Shown piece after piece: positions 6,151 through 12,358 of a DNA stretch of 12,358 nucleotides. The translations under genes and the position numbers were made by a program. Under the pieces are notes generated by a model. It did no database searches. It had not been told where the DNA came from and was given only the letters and a program-made list of their open reading frames with translations. The stretch is from NCBI GenBank assembly GCA_900554485.1, contig USHO01000030.1:1-12358 (forward strand), in the 5' to 3' direction. How positions within the stretch are numbered: position 1 is the first letter of the stretch; each line of letters begins with the position of its first letter. Source of the DNA: an uncultured Eubacteriales bacterium (GTDB lineage: Bacteria; Bacillota; Clostridia; Christensenellales; Borkfalkiaceae).

Positions 6151-7416
6151 TCAAACGGCGTCGGTTCGGGTTTCTCCGTCGCGGGCAAGCGCAAGCATCA
6201 GTTTTATTCTGTTATCCTGATTTACCTTGGACGCACCGGCGTCGTAGTCGACGGCGACGATATTCATATCCGGGTTGCGATCTTTTAGGGGTTTCATCAT
6301 TCCCTTACCGCAGATATGATTCGGCAGACATCCGAACGGCTGAGCGCACACGATGTTCTTCACGCCTCTTTCTTTGAGTTCGAGCATTTCGGCGGTAAGC
6401 AACCACCCCTCGCCCATTTTTACGCCCGTATCTATATATCCGTCGACCAGCCCGACTATTTCGTCGAACGACGTCGGAGCGTCGAACCTTCCGTCGCGTT
6501 TTATGACGTCGATAAACCGCTTTTGCTTGGATAGCAGAAATTTATACAAGATCGTGAATACGGGCAGAAGTTTACGGTTGAGACCGAACAGTTTACAGTC
6601 GGTTATCTTGGCGTAAACGGTATAGATGAAGAAATCCATAAGCCCCGGAACGACAGGTTCCGCACCCTCGGATAAAAGCAGTTTTTCAAGTCCGTTATTG
6701 CCGAGAGCCGAAAATTTGACGTATATCTCTCCGACGACGCCGACTCTCACCTTATCCGTTTTTCTTACGGGGATTTTCCCGAATTCGTCTATTATTTCGG
6801 CGCAGCGTTTTTCGACGGTCTTAAACGAGAGTTTCATCGTCTTGACCTCTCTGCCGAGCCGCTCGGTTATATCGTTTGCCACGCGTTCGGTCTCGCCCGC
6901 GTTCGTTTCGTAAGGTTCAACCTGATTTTTAAGCGACAACAGCAAATCGCCGTAAAAAATACAATAGAACATCTTGACCGCGAACGACGGCGACAATCTG
7001 AACCCGGGGTGTTTTTCGAGCCCGTTAAGACTGACGGATATGACGGGTACAAACCCAAGACCCGCCTTTTTCAACGCTTTTCTTAGCAGCGATATGTAAT
7101 TCGACGCTCTGCACCCGCCGCCCGTCTGAAAATATATCAACGCGGTCTTATGCACGTCGTATTTCCCGCTTAAGAGCGCGTCTATGAACTGACCGATAAC
7201 GAGTATCGCCGGATAGCAGGTATCGTTATGCACATATTTCAATCCCGTTTCGGCGATTTTTTTGCCGTGGGACGACAATACGTCGACGTCATACCCGACC
7301 GATTTGAGATATTCCGCGATGATTTTGAAATGCATCGGCAACATCTCCGGCACGAGTATTTTATACGTCTTTTTCATTTCCCTGGTGAATGGAATATAAT
7401 TGAGTGGTTTTTTCAT
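6151..7416 (-). CDS. 2-hydroxyacyl-CoA dehydratase-like protein (detached C-terminal part of the large activase family)
   Basis: 421 aa. It matches the C-terminal third of the roughly 1400-residue acyl-CoA dehydratase activase-related proteins, related to the HgdB/COG3580-3581 type. Landmarks are PFTREMKKTYKIL (9-21), NDTCYP (64-69), TGGGCRASNY (98-107), VCAQPFGCLPNHICGKG (356-372) and DYDAGASKVNQ (390-400). Cys67, Cys102, Cys357, Cys363 and Cys369 are candidates for iron-sulfur ligands. It probably accepts electrons from the neighbouring ATPase and passes them to an unknown substrate; a CoA thioester is only the default guess. The start overlaps the activase stop by ATGA, with a GGAAGG ribosome site. 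The first Met is preferred over Met14 because PFTxEMKK is conserved in fused homologues. It is probably cytoplasmic. Confidence 0.87.
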   Translation of the reverse strand: MKKPLNYIPFTREMKKTYKILVPEMLPMHFKIIAEYLKSVGYDVDVLSSHGKKIAETGLKYVHNDTCYPAILVIGQFIDALLSGKYDVHKTALIYFQTGGGCRASNYISLLRKALKKAGLGFVPVISVSLNGLEKHPGFRLSPSFAVKMFYCIFYGDLLLSLKNQVEPYETNAGETERVANDITERLGREVKTMKLSFKTVEKRCAEIIDEFGKIPVRKTDKVRVGVVGEIYVKFSALGNNGLEKLLLSEGAEPVVPGLMDFFIYTVYAKITDCKLFGLNRKLLPVFTILYKFLLSKQKRFIDVIKRDGRFDAPTSFDEIVGLVDGYIDTGVKMGEGWLLTAEMLELKERGVKNIVCAQPFGCLPNHICGKGMMKPLKDRNPDMNIVAVDYDAGASKVNQDNRIKLMLALARDGETRTDAV

Positions 7417-10373
7417 AATTTACCTTCCCTCTCTTCGAGCGCACCCAGAAGACTGCGGAGTCTTATGCGTACGCTGCCGAGGTTAGTTATTTCGTCGATT
7501 TTGAGTTGAGTATAAATCTTATCGGCGTTTTCGAGTATTCTGCGCACTTCGTCGGTGGTTATCGCGTCTACGCCGCACCCGAACGACACCAACTGACACA
7601 GTTCGACGTCTTTGTTTTCGGCGGCGAAGTAAGCCGCTTTGTACAACCTCGAATGATAAGTCCATTGGTTAAGCACGTCTATTTCCGCGTTTTTGCTTTT
7701 TGCCATGTCGCAAACGGAATCTTCGCTTACCACGACGAAACCCAGCGACCTTGCGAGTCTGTCTATTCCGTGGCAGATTTCTTCGTCGATATGATACGGT
7801 CTCCCCGCGAGAACGAGTATCCTGAGCCCTCTTTCGCGCGCGAACGCCACGGCTTTTTCGCCCTCGCTTTTCACGAACGCGCGATAATCGGCAAGTTGCC
7901 TGAATCCCCTGTCGACGGCTTTTGAAATCGTCTGTTTTTTAAGCCCGAATTTCTCGCCGAAGACTTCGTATAGTTCCTTTTTGAGTTGCTTTTTATCGTT
8001 TACGTTAAGATACGGATACCAGAAGTCGACTTCTTTAAGAGCTTCGACGTTGCCTTTCAGCAGTTCGGAATAATACGCCACGACGGGGCAATTATAGTGA
8101 TTGTCGGCTTTTTCGTCGACGTTGTACGGCAGACACGGATAAAACACGCCGTCCGCGCCGTCGTTTATAAGTTTTATGACGTGTCCGTGCATGAGTTTCG
8201 CAGGATAGCACGCCGTATCGGACGGAATGGTAAATTGTCCGAGTTCGTAAATCTTCTTGCTGGACGCCGGAGAAAGAGAAACGTCGAAACCGAATTCGTC
8301 GAATATCCCCTGCCACAACGGCGCGAGTTCGTAAGTTCCCAACCCGAGCGGCAACCCCATTTTATAACCGCCGTCTTTTTTTTGCCCGTCCGCAAGTTGA
8401 GCAAGGTATTTGCGTTTAGATTCGTATACGTCAGGATAATCGCCGTATAACGACGTTTTACCCGTCGGGCGATCGCAGTTGTTACCCGATATGTACGTCT
8501 TGCCCGAGGCAAATTTATTTACCGTAAGTCTGCAACGATTGGTACAGCCGTTACAGGTGATCGCCTTGGTTTCGACCGTGAAATTTTCAAGGGCGTTTCT
8601 GTCGGCAAGTCCGCTTCCGGTTCTTCCGACAACGCCGAGAGCCGCTCCGTACGCCCCCATAAGACCGGCGACGTCGGGTCTTACTACTTCCGCGCCGACC
8701 TCTCTTTCAAACGCCCTGAGCACGGCGTCGTTATAAAACGTTCCGCCCTGCGCTACTATCTTTTTGCCGAGTTCCGCCGCCGAATTGACCCTTATTACTT
8801 TATACAAAGCGTTCTTCACGACGCTGAGTGCAAGTCCCGCCGAAATATCGCCCACGGTCGCGCCGTCTTTCTGCGCCTGTTTTACTGACGAGTTCATGAA
8901 TACGGTACAACGACTGCCCAGATTGACCGGGCGCGCGGCGAAAAGCCCTATCTTAGCAAATTCTTCCGCTGTATACCCGAGAGCCTTTGCGAAAGTTTCA
9001 AGAAACGAGCCGCAACCCGAAGAACACGCCTCGTTGAGCATGACCGCATCGATTGCGCCGTTGCGTATCTTGAAACACTTTATATCCTGCCCGCCTATGT
9101 CAAGAATGAACTCTACGTCGGGGCAGAAATATTTTGCAGCGGTATAATGCGCTATGGTTTCGACGACGCCGACGTCGACCGAAAACGCGTTTTTGATAAG
9201 TTCTTCGCCGTACCCCGTAACCGCGCTGCCGCAGATTTTCGCGCCCGACGGCAAAAGCGTATAGAGTTCGAGTAATTTTTCCCTTACGACCGAAAGCGGG
9301 TCGCCCTTATTCGCCCCGTAATACGAATACAGAAGTTCTTTGTCTTCGCCGACGGCGCAGAGTTTTGTGGTGGTACTGCCGCAATCGATACCGACGTACA
9401 CTCTGCCGTTATAAGTCTTTATGTCTCCCCTCCTGACGGAATAGCGCGACTGACGGCGGATAAACTCGTCGTATTCTTCCTTATTTGCGAAGAGCGGCGC
9501 ATAGACGTCGCCGAGCGTGCCGCCGCCGCATTTTTCTATTTTCGCGATGAGTTCCGACAATTTTATCGCGTCTGCCGTCTTCCCCGCGTAATACGACGCG
9601 CCGAGCGCGACTGCGTATCTCGCATAATCGGGGAACACGGCGTTTTCGTCGGAGAGTTTAAGCGTCTCCTTAAAAGCCTTTTGCAGCCCTTTCAGATAAT
9701 AGAGCGGACCGCCGAGAAAGAGAACTTTACCCTCTATTTTTTTGCCTCTCGCAAGCCCTGCTATCGTCTGCGTGACGACGGCTTTGTAAACGCTTGCCGC
9801 CACGTCGGATTTTTTCGCGCCCTGATTTAGCAGCGGCTGAATATCCGATTTTGCGAACACTCCGCAACGCGACGCTATGGGATACGCCTTTTCGGCTTGC
9901 AGCGACAGTTCGTCGAATTCGCCCGCGGTAACGTTAAGCAACGTCGCCATCTGATCGATGAATGCGCCCGTCCCGCCGGCGCACGTTCCGTTCATACGTT
10001 CGTCAAGCCCGCCGTTTTTGTCGACGAAAATCATCTTGGCGTCTTCGCCGCCGAGTTCTATGACGCACGTCACGCCCTTTTCTTTATATTTGACGACCTC
10101 GCCCTCGGCGTATACTTCCTGAACGAACGGAATGTCCGCCTCCGACGCCAATCCGAGAGCCGCCGAACCCGAAAGTGCGGCACGGACGTATATGTCGCCT
10201 TTTTCTTTAAGCATATCCCTGAGTATTCCGACGGTCTTTTCGCGGACGGCGGAATTATGCCTTTCGTATCTTTCGTAAACGGGCGCGTTCCCGTCGGTCA
10301 GCACCGCTTTGGCGGTAGTTGACCCTATATCTATTCCTAAATCGTAAATCACGGCATTATTCATTATGGGCAT
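7413..10373 (-). CDS. Acyl-CoA dehydratase activase, double BadF/BadG-type ATPase with DUF2229-like domain
   Basis: 986 aa. Two ASKHA ATPase modules of the BcrAD/BadFG family lie in tandem. Module 1 (about 8-265) has DLGIDIGSTTAKAVL, ELGGEDAKMIF, and cluster-type cysteines in GTCAGGTGAF (C131) and SRCGVF (C170). Module 2 (about 325-582) has VGIDCGSTTTKL, DIGGQDIKCF, ACSSGCGSF (C450, C454) and SRCTVF (C489). Next comes a Cys knot, CNGCTNRC plus C633. A DUF2229-like region (about 670-970) follows, with PSDTACYPAKLMHGH, FYPCLPYN and VSFGCGVDAITTDE. Such activases hydrolyse ATP to push electrons at low potential into a dehydratase-type partner, here encoded by the overlapping next gene. The start is uncertain: ATG 10373 or ATG 10364 (residue 4), neither with a ribosome site. 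The -10 box lies directly upstream, suggesting near-leaderless mRNA from 10364. Confidence 0.93.
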   Translation of the reverse strand: MPIMNNAVIYDLGIDIGSTTAKAVLTDGNAPVYERYERHNSAVREKTVGILRDMLKEKGDIYVRAALSGSAALGLASEADIPFVQEVYAEGEVVKYKEKGVTCVIELGGEDAKMIFVDKNGGLDERMNGTCAGGTGAFIDQMATLLNVTAGEFDELSLQAEKAYPIASRCGVFAKSDIQPLLNQGAKKSDVAASVYKAVVTQTIAGLARGKKIEGKVLFLGGPLYYLKGLQKAFKETLKLSDENAVFPDYARYAVALGASYYAGKTADAIKLSELIAKIEKCGGGTLGDVYAPLFANKEEYDEFIRRQSRYSVRRGDIKTYNGRVYVGIDCGSTTTKLCAVGEDKELLYSYYGANKGDPLSVVREKLLELYTLLPSGAKICGSAVTGYGEELIKNAFSVDVGVVETIAHYTAAKYFCPDVEFILDIGGQDIKCFKIRNGAIDAVMLNEACSSGCGSFLETFAKALGYTAEEFAKIGLFAARPVNLGSRCTVFMNSSVKQAQKDGATVGDISAGLALSVVKNALYKVIRVNSAAELGKKIVAQGGTFYNDAVLRAFEREVGAEVVRPDVAGLMGAYGAALGVVGRTGSGLADRNALENFTVETKAITCNGCTNRCRLTVNKFASGKTYISGNNCDRPTGKTSLYGDYPDVYESKRKYLAQLADGQKKDGGYKMGLPLGLGTYELAPLWQGIFDEFGFDVSLSPASSKKIYELGQFTIPSDTACYPAKLMHGHVIKLINDGADGVFYPCLPYNVDEKADNHYNCPVVAYYSELLKGNVEALKEVDFWYPYLNVNDKKQLKKELYEVFGEKFGLKKQTISKAVDRGFRQLADYRAFVKSEGEKAVAFARERGLRILVLAGRPYHIDEEICHGIDRLARSLGFVVVSEDSVCDMAKSKNAEIDVLNQWTYHSRLYKAAYFAAENKDVELCQLVSFGCGVDAITTDEVRRILENADKIYTQLKIDEITNLGSVRIRLRSLLGALEEREGKL

Positions 10374-10402
10374 ATTTTAGCACAAAGCAAAAAAAATAGC
10401 AA
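10374..10402 (-). promoter_or_regulatory. Promoter of the activase operon, abutting the start codon
   Basis: On the minus strand TTGCTA (10402-10397), a 17-bp spacer rich in T, and TAAAAT (10379-10374) form a promoter whose -10 box touches the ATG at 10373. A start 6-8 nt downstream would fall near 10367, leaving about 3 nt before the second in-frame ATG at 10364. No Shine-Dalgarno sequence is present. Confidence 0.55.
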
Positions 10403-10486
10403 CCGTGTTCACGCACCATATTCAGACGGTTTTGTGTTGAAATCGTTAATTCGTATTCAAAATTCGGAGAAAAAGAGTAAAAACAC

Positions 10487-10516
10487 TTGCCTTTTAATTT
10501 CTCATTATGATATATT
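10487..10516 (+). promoter_or_regulatory. Weak candidate promoter of the small membrane-protein gene
   Basis: TTGCCT (10487-10492), an 18-bp spacer and TATATT (10511-10516) lie just upstream of the AGGAGG ribosome site at 10525-10530. The surrounding AT-rich stretch offers other -10 choices, so the exact boxes are uncertain. Confidence 0.35.
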
Positions 10517-10535
10517 GATATAAAAGGAGGCTAAT

Positions 10536-11000
10536 ATGAAATTTTTAAGCTGGCTTTTCGATTTTGCGGACAGACACCTCGGCGACGCCCGAAGATACGA
10601 AAGGGGCGGAACGGCATCGAGGATATTACTTGTAATATTTCTCGCTTTGATGTCCGCAGGCTCGATCGGCATAGAATTCTGGGGATTCGAATTATTCAAA
10701 ACAAGCGGAATCGGAGGATTTTTCGTATTGCTGCTCGCGGCGGGGATCGGGCTTGCGCCGCTTGATTTATTCATTCTTTACGCCTATCTCGGGTTTTCGA
10801 GAGCGGCGGCGGGTACTCTGGATAAGCTTCTTGCGAAAGGCGCGGCAAAAAAGAAAGGCAAATCAGCCGGATACGAGCCTTCCGAAAAGACATCGGACGT
10901 ACCGAAAGGTCTCGACGTATTCGTCGGAATATTCTCGGTCATCGGCTTTTTCGCGCTGATCGCCGGCGCGGTCGCCGTCGCGCTTTACTGTGTAAAATAA
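10536..11000 (+). CDS. Small three-TM membrane protein of unknown function
   Basis: 154 aa; I do not recognise the family. An amphipathic, charged N-terminus (residues 1-28, FDFADRHLGDARRYERGG) is followed by membrane segments near 29-51, 60-85 and 127-152. Between the last two lies a basic, flexible loop (residues 100-124, AKKKGKSAGYEPSEKTSD). A strong AGGAGG ribosome site 5 nt before the ATG supports translation, and codon use resembles its neighbours. It is followed after 52 bp by a terminator hairpin that overlaps the MATE gene start, so it is probably a single-gene transcript. It diverges from the activase operon across 162 bp. No catalytic motif is visible; it could be an envelope accessory protein, but that is a guess. 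Confidence 0.8.
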   Translation: MKFLSWLFDFADRHLGDARRYERGGTASRILLVIFLALMSAGSIGIEFWGFELFKTSGIGGFFVLLLAAGIGLAPLDLFILYAYLGFSRAAAGTLDKLLAKGAAKKKGKSAGYEPSEKTSDVPKGLDVFVGIFSVIGFFALIAGAVAVALYCVK

Positions 11001-11023
11001 TTTAAGAAAATTATTTCAAACGC

Positions 11024-11052
11024 TTGCGAAATTCCGAAACAAATATTAAAAT
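11024..11052 (+). promoter_or_regulatory. Candidate promoter giving near-leaderless MATE mRNA
   Basis: TTGCGA (11024-11029), a 17-bp spacer and TAAAAT (11047-11052) form a promoter whose start point is expected at about 11058-11061, at the ATG of the MATE gene. No ribosome-binding sequence lies before that ATG, which fits leaderless translation. Confidence 0.55.
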
Positions 11053-11084
11053 ATGCGCGTATGAAGACTTTACGCGCATTTTTT
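11053..11084 (+). terminator. Intrinsic terminator of the small membrane-protein gene, overlapping the MATE start
   Basis: ATGCGCGTA (11053-11061) pairs perfectly with TACGCGCAT (11071-11079) around a 9-nt loop, followed by TTTTT (11080-11084). It is a typical rho-independent terminator for transcripts from 10536-11000. Its 3' arm and U tract lie inside the first eight codons of the MATE gene. Confidence 0.75.
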
Positions 11085-12358
11085 AATAAACTCACCCGTC
11101 CCGTAGATCTTACGACGGGTACTCCGTGGAAGGTGCTTTTAAGGTACGGCGCGCCCATAATGCTGTCGTACTTCCTGCAACAGATTTACGTTCTTACCGA
11201 CGCCATAATCTGCGGACAGGTACTTTCGGCGGAACAGGTCGCAGGCGTAAACGATACGTTTCCGCTTACGTTTATATTCCTGCAATTCGCATTCGGCTGT
11301 ACGGCGGGGTTCGGGGTTATAACCGCCAACCGTGTCGGAGCGGGCAACGAAAAAGGCGTAAGACAATCGTTCGTAGCGCAGATATACCTTTCGGTAATAA
11401 TATCGGTGATTCTGACTATAGTGTCGATATGCCTGCTGCCGTGGTTACTCGGTCTTATAAACGTGACGCCGACGAACAAAACCGTCTACGAATCGGCGTA
11501 TATCTACTGCCTGATAATCTTCGCGGGGATCATAACGCAGATGGGGTACAATTTCATCTGCGGAATACTGCGTTCTTACGGAGATTCCGTAACTCCGCTT
11601 TTGTTTCTGGTAATTTCCACCGCCCTCAACGTCGCGCTCGACGTGCTGTTTCTCACCGCCCTTAATATGGGTCCGGCGGGTGCGGCTCTCGCAACGGTTC
11701 TGACGCAGGCTTTAAGCGTGGTCGGATGCTTTGCGTATACCGTGATAAAATACAAACCGCTCAGACTGAAAAAAGAGGATTTCAAAGCGGGGTTCAAATC
11801 GCTGTGGGCTCACCTTAAACAGGGGTTGCCGCTCGGACTGCAATTTTCCATTCTCGCGATAGGCGTTATCGTCATGCAGAGCGTAATAGTGAAATTCGAC
11901 GTCAAAACCGACGGAATAATGGTCGACGGAACACCCGCGCAGAACGGCTTCGGCGCAGGCAGCAAACTGTTCAATTTCCTGATTTCGTTTTATAACGGGC
12001 TCGGCGCGGCAATACTCGGTTTCAACGCCCAGAATTACGGGAAAGGCAATCGCGAAAACATCCGCAAAGGCGTGCTGCAATCTCTCGTAATGACGCTGAT
12101 AATATATGTTTTCTGTCTTATAGCCGCGCTTTTGTTAAGCATAAACGGAGCATATCAATACGTTTTCATGAGCGCGGACAAAATAAGCGACGCCACCGTG
12201 CGTTTCGGTAACGACTACGTTTACGTTGCGTTTTTCATGTACTGCGTACTCGGATTTTTAATAGTCGTGCGCAGCGCGGTTCAGGGCATAGGAAAATCCG
12301 GTTACGTTCTCGCCGCGGGCGTCGCCGAACTGATAGCGCGTACCGTGATTTGCGCTTT
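11061..12358 (+). CDS. MATE-family multidrug/organic-cation efflux transporter (C-terminus outside window)
   Basis: 432 codons are visible and the frame is open at the window end; MATE proteins are about 450 aa, so only a short C-terminal piece is missing. The protein is an inner-membrane antiporter using a Na+ or H+ gradient to export a cationic or drug-like compound. N-terminal hallmarks are DLTTGTPWKVLLRYGAP (16-32) and QQIYVLTDAIICGQ (40-53). The first MatE half spans about 26-225, with GILRSYGDSVTPL (168-180). The second begins near 250 (KQGLPLGLQFSI) and carries GLGAAILGFNAQNYGKGN (313-330). A short hydrophilic insert lies at 280-296. ATG 11061 is the only usual start codon upstream of the conserved DLTTG segment. 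No Shine-Dalgarno is present, and the start lies inside a terminator hairpin. The substrate cannot be told from sequence. Confidence 0.92.
   Translation, partial: MKTLRAFFNKLTRPVDLTTGTPWKVLLRYGAPIMLSYFLQQIYVLTDAIICGQVLSAEQVAGVNDTFPLTFIFLQFAFGCTAGFGVITANRVGAGNEKGVRQSFVAQIYLSVIISVILTIVSICLLPWLLGLINVTPTNKTVYESAYIYCLIIFAGIITQMGYNFICGILRSYGDSVTPLLFLVISTALNVALDVLFLTALNMGPAGAALATVLTQALSVVGCFAYTVIKYKPLRLKKEDFKAGFKSLWAHLKQGLPLGLQFSILAIGVIVMQSVIVKFDVKTDGIMVDGTPAQNGFGAGSKLFNFLISFYNGLGAAILGFNAQNYGKGNRENIRKGVLQSLVMTLIIYVFCLIAALLLSINGAYQYVFMSADKISDATVRFGNDYVYVAFFMYCVLGFLIVVRSAVQGIGKSGYVLAAGVAELIARTVICA

Noticed and set aside
7986..8512. Several open frames on both strands inside the activase gene
   Set aside because: They are shadows of a clear family member with intact motifs throughout; none has a ribosome site or a recognisable domain.
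11053..11064. Three-codon frame ATG CGC GTA TGA overlapping the MATE start
   Set aside because: It has no ribosome site, and its sequence is explained by the terminator arm; a leader-peptide role cannot be supported.

Overview
The window looks like chromosomal DNA of an anaerobic, gut-type Clostridia (Firmicutes). The evidence is an acyl-CoA dehydratase activase/dehydratase-like pair, a PlsY acyltransferase, a CmpB-type membrane protein, surface proteins with repeat modules common in gut Firmicutes, and canonical sigma-A promoters (TTGNNN, 17 bp, TAAAAT or TATACT). A Christensenellales-like lineage is only a guess. No phage, transposon, CRISPR array or plasmid gene is visible.

Layout. (1) 1-3190, minus strand: two exported proteins. 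One (1-1021) is cut by the window edge and has a lectin-like region, an InlB/Flg_new-type repeat, a Ser-rich stalk and the start of a possible Cys-containing C-terminal anchor. The other (1094-3190) is a lipoprotein with Cys/His repeats followed by two copies of a large beta-rich domain. (2) 3191-3362: a divergent control region with two good promoters and a palindrome. (3) 3363-4172: an AraC-family regulator pointing away from the surface genes and a natural candidate to control them. (4) 4226-4549: back-to-back terminators, tRNA-Arg(ACG), a structured leader and a consensus promoter. (5) 4579-6111: plsY with its own promoter, and a five-TM CmpB-family protein. (6) 6151-10373: a 2-hydroxyacyl-CoA dehydratase-like protein and its double-ASKHA activase, split into two genes that overlap by ATGA. 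(7) 10536-12358, plus strand: a small three-TM protein of unknown function, then a MATE-family transporter cut by the window end.

Working together. The activase pair is translationally coupled and is probably one ATP-driven iron-sulfur redox system; its substrate is not evident. The regulator and the two surface proteins may form one regulated surface module. plsY and tRNA-Arg are housekeeping. The most unusual regulatory feature is at 11024-11084. A promoter, a start codon and an intrinsic terminator overlap so that only read-through transcripts should form the complete terminator hairpin, while mRNA starting at the local promoter would be nearly leaderless. The activase gene has a similar near-leaderless promoter. 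The tetranucleotide GGCC is almost absent from the window.
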